DNA from: a virus
Direction: 5' to 3' (one strand)
DNA: 64,000 nucleotides
Virus record (IMG/VR): IMGVR_UViG_3300019458_000027
Span: 1 to 64,000 of that record
Part shown: piece after piece, positions 24,538-32,626 of the stretch
How positions within the stretch are numbered: position 1 is the stretch's first letter
How the letters are laid out: every line of letters starts with the position of its first letter
The notes under the pieces: generated by a model
The model's input: only the letters and a program-made list of their open reading frames with translations
The model's database searches: none
Told to the model about the DNA's origin: nothing
Program-made: the position numbers and the translations under genes

Positions 24538-24824
24538 TATTTCGTTTCGCCGTCCTTTTTCTCTGCTTTCTGAACGTTCTCGTCGTGTTTAGGATTAGGA
24601 GTGGTTCCCTGAGAACAATACTCAGCCATTACTTTCAGGGCTTCCCCTGCTCCCTTAAGAAATATGGCTCTGTCTTTCAGTTTAACCAATTCCTCCTCAA
24701 GATTCAGGATTCTAACCAACGTCCAGGTTCTTTCTGCCTCTTGACCATTCAATAAGACCAGAGCTTGCTTCTTAATATCTTCTCTCGATGGTAATTGTCC
24801 CATAACCCTCTTTTCTTCACCCAT
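24537..24824 (-). CDS. Helical hypothetical protein in neck block (95 aa)
   Basis: Almost entirely helical and charged (ILNLEEELVKLKDRAIFLKG), ending KKDGETK. Two start codons are possible: 24824 after GGAGGACACAACAG, or MGQLPSREDIKK seven codons later after AGAGGG. Coupled to the downstream gene by TAATG. Function unknown. Confidence 0.55.
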   Translation of the reverse strand: MGEEKRVMGQLPSREDIKKQALVLLNGQEAERTWTLVRILNLEEELVKLKDRAIFLKGAGEALKVMAEYCSQGTTPNPKHDENVQKAEKKDGETK

Positions 24825-24851
24825 TTTCTGTTGTGTCCTCCATTATTGATG

Positions 24852-24905
24852 AAAAACTAGTGAGGGATTGAATCCAAGGGATTGGTTGAAGACCCAATCC
24901 CTCAC
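24852..24905 (-). terminator. Intrinsic terminator with a competing hairpin
   Basis: GTGAGGGATTG (24860-24870) pairs with CAATCCCTCAC (24895-24905), followed in the minus sense by TAGTTTTT. An alternative stem inside it, GGGATTGG with CCAATCCC, would exclude the terminator. It lies behind the fibre-like gene 24927-26219. Confidence 0.8.
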
Positions 24906-24926
24906 TTGCTCACCCTAATCTACGAA

Positions 24927-26219
24927 TTACAGCGTAGATCGGTTGTAGCTAACCAGAACCACGTCTCCAGCAGTAGGAGCGGTGTTGAACGTCATCGTCT
25001 CAGCCGTGGCGACATAATCATTCGATGCGCCAGGTCGCTGGAGGATTCCGTTGAGGAAAAGTAACTCACTACCCACCACGTTGTCGGAAAAGGCGAGATC
25101 GAAAATGGTAGGATCACCATCCCCAACCTGTGAAGTCAAATCCTCATTGGTAACGTCAAAACCACCCAAATTGGTATGGAAGTGGTCGGATCGAGCAATA
25201 GTAGCCGCCGCTCCGAGGGCACCACCAGTACCAGCATACACTGAGCTATTAAACTTAGCCGTGGTAATACCGCCATCTTTAAGTCTAGCGGTTCCGGGAC
25301 CAGAACCCCCAACTTCGAGGGTCGAGTTATCTGGATTCCACTGGATATCGTCGGCGTTGACTACGATCGCTCCCGTTGTGTGTTGTCCAACGTCCAGCGT
25401 GTTCCCCGTCTTGGTCAAACCCGCACCAGCGGTGATCTGACCGGCCCCAGAGAACTGCGTAAAGGAGAGACTGTGAGTTCCCACAGTATCACTCCCTGAA
25501 TTGCTAGTGCAAACCCATCCAGAATCAGCGTTTGCCGTGCCTTCCTCAACAAATGTAAACACACCAGCGGCAAAAGAACCAGCCGCCATGTCGGTAGCAC
25601 GGGTCGGTGCACCAGCGGCGTTTACGGTGTAAATGCCGTTCTCGATACCATCGGCCTGATTTTTGATCAGGATTCTGTTACCAGTAGCCAGCACAACACC
25701 ATCCACTGTATCGCCGTTCTCAAAGTCAGACGCTAAAGTTCCAGCAGCCGTAGTAGCTACTCGAACTGATTGTTTCACGTCTAACCCGCTAGCAACACTG
25801 TCAACATACGACTTGTTAGCAGCATCGGTAACTGCGACAGGAGCAGACACTTTGATCGTACCACCCGCAGCAGCGAAGTCATATGTATCAGACTTCAACA
25901 GTTTAGCAGCATTGACGTAACTATCTGCCATTTTTGCTCGACCAGTCGCATCAGCGGACAAATAACCATCCTGCATCTTCGAAAGGCCGGTGGCATCAGC
26001 AGACAGTACGTTAGCAGCTAATTTTGCGGTAGTAACGTTCAGATTAGCGATTTTGACCGTTGTAACTGAATCCGTCGCCAGCAATGTGTCGTTTACAAAT
26101 CCCGCAGCAAATTTACCACGTCCAGTAACGTCAGCAGTAAATATCCCGTCCCCAACAATAGCTAGAGACAAAGAACCCGCTAACGCCTGTGTACTTAATC
26201 TAATTTTAGTTGCAGCCAT
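24927..26219 (-). CDS. Fibre-like structural protein (430 aa)
   Basis: Residues 20-120 carry short repeats of the type DGYLSADATGRAKMADSYVN. The middle has AVTDAANKSYVDSVASGLDV, a phrase common in phage fibres. The last 65 residues (ELLFLNGILQRPGASNDYVA onward) match the C-terminal domain of 30681-31418. Located in the neck block and followed by a terminator, so likely an abundant fibre of the capsid or neck. Confidence 0.65.
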   Translation of the reverse strand: MAATKIRLSTQALAGSLSLAIVGDGIFTADVTGRGKFAAGFVNDTLLATDSVTTVKIANLNVTTAKLAANVLSADATGLSKMQDGYLSADATGRAKMADSYVNAAKLLKSDTYDFAAAGGTIKVSAPVAVTDAANKSYVDSVASGLDVKQSVRVATTAAGTLASDFENGDTVDGVVLATGNRILIKNQADGIENGIYTVNAAGAPTRATDMAAGSFAAGVFTFVEEGTANADSGWVCTSNSGSDTVGTHSLSFTQFSGAGQITAGAGLTKTGNTLDVGQHTTGAIVVNADDIQWNPDNSTLEVGGSGPGTARLKDGGITTAKFNSSVYAGTGGALGAAATIARSDHFHTNLGGFDVTNEDLTSQVGDGDPTIFDLAFSDNVVGSELLFLNGILQRPGASNDYVATAETMTFNTAPTAGDVVLVSYNRSTL

Positions 26220-26557
26220 TAAATATCACCTCCGTAGGTATTACTTTTTATCATTTTCACCTTTTCGGAGTCGGGTTCAAGATTCACATATCCAGCCCCA
26301 TGGCAATGAGGGCATTTGGTATATCCTTGTCTCAAGTTTGCATTACAAGAGCATTTCACAATCAGTTTCTCGTCTGCCAATCCCTTGAGAAGCTCCTTTA
26401 ACCGTACATAAAAGGTGTCCATAACTCGACGCTTGAAATAGGTGTACTCTTTAGAGTCTTTGCCCATTTTATACTCACCAAGGTCGAGGACTTCTTTCAT
26501 TACTTCAAGATTGCTTAGGAAGATCAATTCCGCTTGGTTTTTCACCCGTTCCCCCAT
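26219..26557 (-). CDS. Zinc-binding protein with DnaJ-like CxxCxGxG motif (112 aa)
   Basis: KCSCNANLRQGYTKCPHCHG followed by AGYV gives two cysteine pairs like one half of a DnaJ zinc domain, near residues 69-90. The N-terminus is helical. Start after AAGGAC, overlapping the upstream gene by 53 bases. Possible assembly chaperone; not established. Confidence 0.6.
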   Translation of the reverse strand: MGERVKNQAELIFLSNLEVMKEVLDLGEYKMGKDSKEYTYFKRRVMDTFYVRLKELLKGLADEKLIVKCSCNANLRQGYTKCPHCHGAGYVNLEPDSEKVKMIKSNTYGGDI

Positions 26558-26786
26558 TCAATAAGTCCTTAATGAGACCATTCATCTGCTCTTCGGTTAG
26601 GGCTTCCAACCGTTCCTCGTCCATGATTTTGTTCAAAACTGTTTGAAAGAATTGCGTTATAAAGGGTTTGATCAAATCGGGCTTAACGACAATAGCCCTA
26701 GCTACCACCTCTTTATCACCTTCTTGCTGGTAGGTAATTCGGATTGCTTGGTCGCTAAATTCCACGAAGGTAACTTTACGCAACAT
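26505..26786 (-). CDS. Hypothetical protein in neck block (93 aa)
   Basis: The ATG at 26786 overlaps the end of the connector gene by 11 bases. The product has a beta N-terminus (LRKVTFVEFSDQAIRITYQQ) and a helical C-terminus with EERLEALTEEQMNGLIKDLL. No family recognised. Confidence 0.5.
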   Translation of the reverse strand: MLRKVTFVEFSDQAIRITYQQEGDKEVVARAIVVKPDLIKPFITQFFQTVLNKIMDEERLEALTEEQMNGLIKDLLNGGTGEKPSGIDLPKQS

Positions 26787-27600
26787 TGATGCGTTTCTTT
26801 CGCCCAAGCAGATCGTATGCTTTCTTCTCCATCATCTCTATGACTTTACCGTAGGGCATGTCCCCAAAGCTTCGGCTAACACCCTCAAGGGTAATAGACT
26901 GAGCACCCGCTCCAGCCCACACCGCTTTGTCCTTCAAAACGTAAGAAGCGGCTAAAAGAGATGTAGCATCAACAAATTCTCTTGGAAGACTGGGTTGGTC
27001 TTTATAGCCGTAGTCATAAGTAACAGAAATGTTCTTGTATCCACGCAACCAAGTATAATTCCAGAAAGGCACGGCTTGATTCTCAAGAAACAAAATCCGT
27101 GGAGGAATAGAAAGAACTCCCTTTGCACAGTCTACATGGAGATCGCTCCTACCGTACTGCTCTTCTGAATCAGTAAAAGTAGCATTCGGTACTCCTGGAT
27201 CCCCTAAAGACGCCACAATATAAGGCGGTGTGGCGTTGCCAATAGGTTCAAATCCCCCCTGGGTGGCTATCTCGGTCCCAGTAATCTCCCTAACATTCAT
27301 TTGGAACATTCGGCGAAATTCAAACCACTGAACACTAGGAATAACTCTAAGGATACAGGCCCTAATCCGATTAATGGGTCTGCGTCTCAAATGCAGAGTG
27401 GCTGTACCAGAACCGTCATACCATTCTTGGTAATTGGTTACAAGATCAAGATTTTGGCCTAAAAAGGTATCAACGTCTCTTTTGGCCCATGGAATATAGG
27501 TGTCGGTAATCCGATCAGTCAGAGACGACGGCAGATCAGAAACGTCGAGGCCCAAAAGCTGCCTCTTTACATCATCCGCTGTACAATAATCAAATGGCAT
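26776..27600 (-). CDS. Head-tail connector (gp6/gp15-like) protein (274 aa)
   Basis: The N-terminus DYCTADDVKRQLLGLDVSDL and the segment YIPWAKRDVDTFLGQNLDL have the connector layout. So does LHLRRRPINRIRACILRVIP and the late helix SLLAASYVLKDK. These resemble phage connector/adaptor proteins that sit under the portal. Position upstream of the neck genes agrees. Confidence 0.65.
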   Translation of the reverse strand: MPFDYCTADDVKRQLLGLDVSDLPSSLTDRITDTYIPWAKRDVDTFLGQNLDLVTNYQEWYDGSGTATLHLRRRPINRIRACILRVIPSVQWFEFRRMFQMNVREITGTEIATQGGFEPIGNATPPYIVASLGDPGVPNATFTDSEEQYGRSDLHVDCAKGVLSIPPRILFLENQAVPFWNYTWLRGYKNISVTYDYGYKDQPSLPREFVDATSLLAASYVLKDKAVWAGAGAQSITLEGVSRSFGDMPYGKVIEMMEKKAYDLLGRKKRINVA

Positions 27601-27631
27601 TGATTCCCACCTTTATAGGGTATTGCAAATA

Positions 27632-27826
27632 TTAAATCAAAGACTTCTTGAAAAGAACTACTAGATTCCTAACATCTGTAATGACCCCATTGTCGTCGTA
27701 ACTAACAGATGGATCAAACATGACCCCAACGGCCTCCCAACCGCTGGCTCCCTGAGTACTCATATCAGATTCTACTGCAGAACCAGTTCCACTGAACACC
27801 ATAATCTTATAATCCCAATTTGCCAT
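27632..27826 (-). CDS. DUF4177-like small protein (64 aa)
   Basis: Begins MANWDYKIMVFSGTG and has MSTQGASGWEAVGVMFDPS and an ending VVLFKKSL. This matches the compact YK...GWE...F+ pattern of DUF4177 proteins, whose role is unknown. Lies between the fibre-like trio and the connector. Confidence 0.65.
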   Translation of the reverse strand: MANWDYKIMVFSGTGSAVESDMSTQGASGWEAVGVMFDPSVSYDDNGVITDVRNLVVLFKKSLI

Positions 27827-27827
27827 C

Positions 27828-29345
27828 TTATACCTCCACCCATTGAAATGTTACAGCCACCGTTCTGTTATTGGCATCAGGACTTCCAGTTATTAATATA
27901 TCGTTCCCTGGTGTTAACTCAAGACCAAATTTAAAGTCAAGGGAGAGGCTACTGGCGTCTTTTCCTACTGAATAGGTTGCAACTCTAGTACCATTTGCCG
28001 AAATAGTTGGGGCAGAATATAAAGTCATAACTGAAGCACCATTACCCCCCAAGCGGGAAGAAATCGGGGTAACCGCCGTTCCCACCGATGTTATAGTTGG
28101 ATTTTTATACATTCTAATCGTAGCTTGTCCACCCTTAGTTAGCATATCCAGTATTGATATTCCGAGAAACAAATTTTTACCACTTCCTGATGGATTTCTC
28201 AACAGAATGACTTTGTTTTCTGACCCGGCGGTGGCTAGGCTTAATTCTACAGATCCAAAAAAGGCTTTGTCTTCTCCGCACAAAGTTACTAAAAGATCGG
28301 AGATTACCGCCCTAACTAATTCTGCATCAGAATTTTCTTCTATTATATCATCTATACGATGGGACGATGGTTTGGTATGACGAGCTTTCAGAACTACCTG
28401 TAGTCTGAAAGTAGTTTGGGCAACAGAACCGTTTGTATAATAAATTCTAAAATACCGAGCTTCTGGGGAGAAAGTAAAGAACTTTCCATTATTTGCCGGA
28501 ATAGTGTAGGTGTCATCATCATCCCAGTTTGTGCCATCAATGGAATACTGAATTTTGAATCCATCTGTCGCCGAAGCTACATTTGAAAATATAAATACTG
28601 ATATAGTTCCATATTTAGTTGCGTCTTCGGCTGTGCCTGTGAAAGTCCTGCCGATTCCCAATGGGGTAGTGGTAGAATTTGCCGTGGATATAACATTATC
28701 CAAGTCGGCTTTAATTCCAGATAGGGTAGTCTCAGAAGCCCTCGTCGATAATGCTATATCTAGGTTGTCTGTTTTAGCTTTAATTAGGGCTAGTGTAGTT
28801 TGAGTTGCAAAGTCTTTGGAATTGAGGGAACTTAACGTAGACTCGGACGCTCTTGTACTTAAAGCCGCATCAAGATTATCAGTTTTCGCTTTTATCAGAG
28901 CTAGAGTAGCTTGTGTTGCAACGGTTGAAAGTAGAACATCTATATTATCCGTCTTAGCTTTAATAAGTGCAAGAGTGGCTTCCGAAGCTCTAGTCGAGGA
29001 TAGAACATTGAGTTGGTCTCTAACTGATTGTACCTTAGATTCCAAGTCATCAGTGTTGACCTCTAAAGTATCCGTGTTGTCAATTAACGATTGGAGTTTA
29101 GTCTCAACCGTGTCCAAGGAGTCCCGAACTTGCGCTAAAGTAGCTTCGGAGGCGTTTCCTGATATGATGGAGTCTAACTTCGTCTTTACATCATCAAGGT
29201 TATTTTTTACGGAAAGTAGGTTTCCATCTTCTTTAGATGGGTTTATGATATTGCCCTGCGTATCTGCTACCTGTTGATTTGGGTCAGCAATCGGCTCTGT
29301 TGGGATTACCGGATTTCCACTTCCGTCAACGATTATTGTCGGCAT
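27828..29345 (-). CDS. Coiled-coil fibre-like protein 1 near the capsid gene (505 aa)
   Basis: Residues 45-225 are repeats of LSTRASEATLxxIKAKTDNLD, giving a long coiled coil. The C-terminal 280 residues are a beta-rich globular region (ISVFIFSNVASATDGFKIQY). It shares the repeat with the two following genes. Position next to the major capsid gene suggests a head fibre or decoration. No family recognised. Confidence 0.65.
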   Translation of the reverse strand: MPTIIVDGSGNPVIPTEPIADPNQQVADTQGNIINPSKEDGNLLSVKNNLDDVKTKLDSIISGNASEATLAQVRDSLDTVETKLQSLIDNTDTLEVNTDDLESKVQSVRDQLNVLSSTRASEATLALIKAKTDNIDVLLSTVATQATLALIKAKTDNLDAALSTRASESTLSSLNSKDFATQTTLALIKAKTDNLDIALSTRASETTLSGIKADLDNVISTANSTTTPLGIGRTFTGTAEDATKYGTISVFIFSNVASATDGFKIQYSIDGTNWDDDDTYTIPANNGKFFTFSPEARYFRIYYTNGSVAQTTFRLQVVLKARHTKPSSHRIDDIIEENSDAELVRAVISDLLVTLCGEDKAFFGSVELSLATAGSENKVILLRNPSGSGKNLFLGISILDMLTKGGQATIRMYKNPTITSVGTAVTPISSRLGGNGASVMTLYSAPTISANGTRVATYSVGKDASSLSLDFKFGLELTPGNDILITGSPDANNRTVAVTFQWVEV

Positions 29346-29346
29346 T

Positions 29347-30495
29347 TTATACTCCTAGTGCGTATGCTCTGGTTTCAACCGTGGTGGCCCCGCCAGGGAT
29401 ACGGGCTTCGATTCTTATATGAGTCAATGCTCTAGTTTCCTCTATTAACATTGTATTACCAGAGTTTACCGCAACATTATTTTGTATCATTACATCAAAA
29501 TTTACTCCGTCATCTACACTACCGTAAACACTCACCCTAGCATTGTTCGCTCCGGTGTTTACTATGGCTATTTGTTTTCTTGGGTAATTTTTTGTATTTA
29601 AGTTCCCATTGATTGGTCTAGCATTTGCAAATACAGCGGTTGGGCTATAGGATTCTGTAACGTATAGTTTTTCAGAAGCCAAAACTCTACCAATCTCTCT
29701 AGTGGTATCATCCGATGGGTCGCTAGGAATTGCGGGTTGGTCAGAAGCCAAAACAACTGGAACTGATCCTACCGCCGTCTTCTGCCCTAAGCTATTAAGT
29801 TTAGAATCAATACTAGAGAGGGTAGCTTCGCTTGCTCTAGTGGACAAAAGAACATCTAGCTGATCACGAACGGACTGAATCTTGGCTTCTAGGTCATCTG
29901 TATTGACTTCAAGGGAATCTATATTATCAATAATTGATTGAAGTTTGACCTCAACGGTATCCACAAAGTCTCGAACCTGTTGAAGGGTTGCTTCGGTGGC
30001 ATAATCTTTTGCTATCAAAGAGTCCAACTTTGTCTTAACATCATCCAGATTGGTCTTTACTGATACAAGAGTGGCCTCAGACGCTCTAGTGGATAGACCG
30101 ACATCAAGGTTCTGAAATAAAGGAGTTAAATCGGCCCCAGTCTGGAGAGTCCCGCCCCATTTTTCTACGTTAACGTTCCCGCCACCTGTGGCTAAAGCTA
30201 CCTGCACTACCCCGTCGGTGTCAGTCTTAATGTAACGAAGGGTACTTGGGGTTCCGCTCTGATCAATAGCTGCTACCTTGATATTGGTAAGGTTGAAAGT
30301 GGCCGAATCGACCTCAAGCTCACTATCTACCTTGATTCGCAGAGTGCCGTCTCCCTCTTCTGAACTGGCAATGGGGGCCCATCCAATAATATTTCCGGCC
30401 CCATCAACGATGGGCAAGCACAACCCTGCTAAAGGTCTGTTGTTCTCGTCGTAAGGAAGGGGCTTTACTTTTTTATTTCTTAGGTCATTCGCCAT
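29347..30495 (-). CDS. Coiled-coil fibre-like protein 2 (382 aa)
   Basis: N-terminal residues 10-60 (KVKPLPYDENNRPLAGLCLP) are shared with 30681-31418. A coiled coil spans about residues 130-240 with LSTRASEATLVSVKTNLDDV units. A C-terminal beta domain contains NNARVSVYGSVDDGVNFDVM. It looks like a duplicated and diverged sister of its neighbours. Confidence 0.65.
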   Translation of the reverse strand: MANDLRNKKVKPLPYDENNRPLAGLCLPIVDGAGNIIGWAPIASSEEGDGTLRIKVDSELEVDSATFNLTNIKVAAIDQSGTPSTLRYIKTDTDGVVQVALATGGGNVNVEKWGGTLQTGADLTPLFQNLDVGLSTRASEATLVSVKTNLDDVKTKLDSLIAKDYATEATLQQVRDFVDTVEVKLQSIIDNIDSLEVNTDDLEAKIQSVRDQLDVLLSTRASEATLSSIDSKLNSLGQKTAVGSVPVVLASDQPAIPSDPSDDTTREIGRVLASEKLYVTESYSPTAVFANARPINGNLNTKNYPRKQIAIVNTGANNARVSVYGSVDDGVNFDVMIQNNVAVNSGNTMLIEETRALTHIRIEARIPGGATTVETRAYALGV

Positions 30496-30659
30496 TTAAT
30501 AAGCTCTCCAATCCTATGAATCTCCCAACCAATTTTCTTCCAGAAAGACAAAGTAGGCCAAGTGCTAGGGATTACCCTATTCTTTTTAATGACCAAAATA
30601 GCTTCCCCCGCACTTCCGATCATTTTTACTGTTTTTTTGGATACACTAGGAAGTCCCAC
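30480..30659 (-). CDS. Small basic protein (59 aa, GTG start)
   Basis: GTG at 30659 is preceded by AGGAG and opens a frame reading VGLPSVSKKTVKMIGSAGEA, with a tryptophan/lysine-rich end FWKKIGWEIHRIGELIKW. It overlaps the next gene by 16 bases. The ribosome-binding site and coupling support a real gene in what would otherwise be an intergenic gap. Function unknown. Confidence 0.6.
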   Translation of the reverse strand: MGLPSVSKKTVKMIGSAGEAILVIKKNRVIPSTWPTLSFWKKIGWEIHRIGELIKWRMT

Positions 30660-30680
30660 TTATGTAGACTCCTGCAAATA

Positions 30681-31418
30681 TTATAACTTACGATAGTCAA
30701 CCAAAAGCGTATCCCCAAGAATTGGGGCTACAGCTAAGGTTAGAGTAACGTTGTCAGCTTCTTCAACATAATCGAAACCAAGCCCCTCTTGAAGTCTAAC
30801 TCCGTTCTTGAAAAGATGCGTGGTCGTTGGTTTCCAAGAATTGGCCGTGGTGAAGGTTACGTTAGACCCGTTAATAGTCCCTGATGGGGTTTCTCCATCC
30901 ACGATAACATCAATCTTCGCTAGAATAGCAGCCAGAGTTGCCTCTGTAGCTCTAGTGGAAAGTAGAACATCTAGTTGGTCTCTAACCGATTGAACTTTTG
31001 CTTCTAATTCGTCGGTATTGATATCTAGGTCAGCCGTGTTGTCTATGATAGATTGTAATTTGGCCTCTACCGTATCGAGGTGATCTCTTACTTGAATTAA
31101 AGTGGCCTCGGTAGCTCTAGTGGACAAATCAACGTCAAGATGTTGAAATAGTGGAGTGAGGTTTGCCCCGCTTTGGAGAGTTCCTCCCCATTTCTCAACA
31201 TTCATATTGACGTTACTAATAACAACGTCTCCAATCTCTGTTTCAACCTTTAGTGTCGCTGTACCATCTCCGTTGTCAACGGCCGCTAATGGAAGATAGC
31301 CATCAATTACTGTGGCACTAACAATCGGAGAAAACAACACACTGGCAGGCCGAGCATTTTCGTCGTAGGGAATCGCTTTAATCTTAGCTCCCTTGTAGTC
31401 TGCCGGATCTGTAGGCAT
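30681..31418 (-). CDS. Coiled-coil fibre-like protein 3 (245 aa)
   Basis: The shortest of the trio. The N-terminal domain KIKAIPYDENARPASVLFSP is shared with protein 2. The coiled coil includes LSTRATEATLIQVRDHLDTV. The C-terminal beta domain (THLFKNGVRLQEGLGFDYVE) is shared with 24927-26219. First gene after the capsid gene and its hairpin. Confidence 0.65.
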   Translation of the reverse strand: MPTDPADYKGAKIKAIPYDENARPASVLFSPIVSATVIDGYLPLAAVDNGDGTATLKVETEIGDVVISNVNMNVEKWGGTLQSGANLTPLFQHLDVDLSTRATEATLIQVRDHLDTVEAKLQSIIDNTADLDINTDELEAKVQSVRDQLDVLLSTRATEATLAAILAKIDVIVDGETPSGTINGSNVTFTTANSWKPTTTHLFKNGVRLQEGLGFDYVEEADNVTLTLAVAPILGDTLLVDYRKL

Positions 31419-31501
31419 TTTAAATTACACCCCCTTGTTATACTTCATATTGCAACTGTTTTATTTCATCTAACTTCGGTAATTTTAAATCTAACTAGAT
31501 C

Positions 31502-31540
31502 GTAGTGGGGATAGTGGACTGGCTACCACTATCCCCCTAC
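31502..31540 (-). terminator. Hairpin after the major capsid gene
   Basis: GGGGATAGTGG (31507-31517) pairs with CCACTATCCCC (31526-31536), extended by GTAG/CTAC outside. There is no run of T after it, only ATTT ten bases on. It may protect or partly terminate the capsid mRNA. Confidence 0.65.
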
Positions 31541-31568
31541 ATAAGATGATCGGTATTAACCCTAAGGA

Positions 31569-32576
31569 TTAAGGACCGACTTTCTTGATCTTGCCCTGGA
31601 ACGCCTCCGACGTAAGCTGGAGAACGCTAAATTCCAAGACGATAGTTCTGTAAGCCGTCTGGAGCAACGCCAAATCAATGCTCGACAGAGGCATGAGATC
31701 CACCATCTGAATTGCGTTACCATCTTCCAACACCGTCTTGTCGTCCAAGACTAGCACGAAGTCTTCACTAGACCCGTCAGGAACGATGTAACGTGAACCA
31801 ACCACGTCCACAATCCCATAAGGGCTGACCCAACGAGTTACGCTGATACCCGACGGAATGTCGGCCAGCGTACCCGCTCCCGCCTGGAACAGGCGATAGA
31901 ACGAGGTGAAAATCAACTCGTTGAACTTCTGCAAGTCTCTATAGGACATGACCACTAGCTGCGGCTTACCACCCTTCGCAACGATTTCTCGTTCCGTAGT
32001 CGTGATATCCGACAAAGCCAAGGCCGCACCAGCGTTATCCTTAACGTTGGAAGTAACCTGAGCATTGAGACCATCAAACATCAGAGGATTAACAGCAGAA
32101 TCCCCGTTGATGATCGCCCATTCCTCCATCAAAGCAACGTTGAGCATCTTCACCTTGATTTGGTGCTTTTTGATATCGGTGTAAGTACCACCGGCCATCT
32201 GTTCGAAGAACGAGACGGTAACAACATCTCCAAGTGAAGTATACGGTGCGCTCTTAAACTTGTACGTCGGCTGAACCGCATCCGGCAACCCACCCTTCGG
32301 GAAGAACCCTTGATCCGGAGAAGTACCACCAAGAAACAAGTGGCCGCTGGACAGTGCTCCAGTAGAAGAAACTGGGGTCAACTGATACCATGCGTGAGCT
32401 TTACCATTTCCAGGGATTCTGTTCAGGCGGTTGCGTAACGGAGTGTCCGTAGGAGCCATGATAGCCATCTCGGCCTGCAAGTCCTCACGGACCAACAGTA
32501 ACCCCGACACGTCAGTAGACGAAATCGCCTTCTGGATATCGTTGATAGCTTGCTCCACAACCTGCGCATTATACAT
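31569..32576 (-). CDS. Major capsid protein (335 aa)
   Basis: The ATG at 32576 follows GGGGGTG. The sequence MYNAQVVEQAINDIQKAISS, then VSGLLLVREDLQAEMAIMAP and NPLMFDGLNAQVTS, reads like an HK97-fold capsid protein of the SU10/DUF5309 kind. It follows the protease-scaffold gene and is followed by a stable hairpin, consistent with high expression. The N-terminal arm motif recurs in the gene 40691-41710. Confidence 0.8.
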   Translation of the reverse strand: MYNAQVVEQAINDIQKAISSTDVSGLLLVREDLQAEMAIMAPTDTPLRNRLNRIPGNGKAHAWYQLTPVSSTGALSSGHLFLGGTSPDQGFFPKGGLPDAVQPTYKFKSAPYTSLGDVVTVSFFEQMAGGTYTDIKKHQIKVKMLNVALMEEWAIINGDSAVNPLMFDGLNAQVTSNVKDNAGAALALSDITTTEREIVAKGGKPQLVVMSYRDLQKFNELIFTSFYRLFQAGAGTLADIPSGISVTRWVSPYGIVDVVGSRYIVPDGSSEDFVLVLDDKTVLEDGNAIQMVDLMPLSSIDLALLQTAYRTIVLEFSVLQLTSEAFQGKIKKVGP

Positions 32577-32626
32577 TATAGAATACACCCCCTTGTTTTA
32601 GATCGTTCGAAACTAATTAGACGAGA

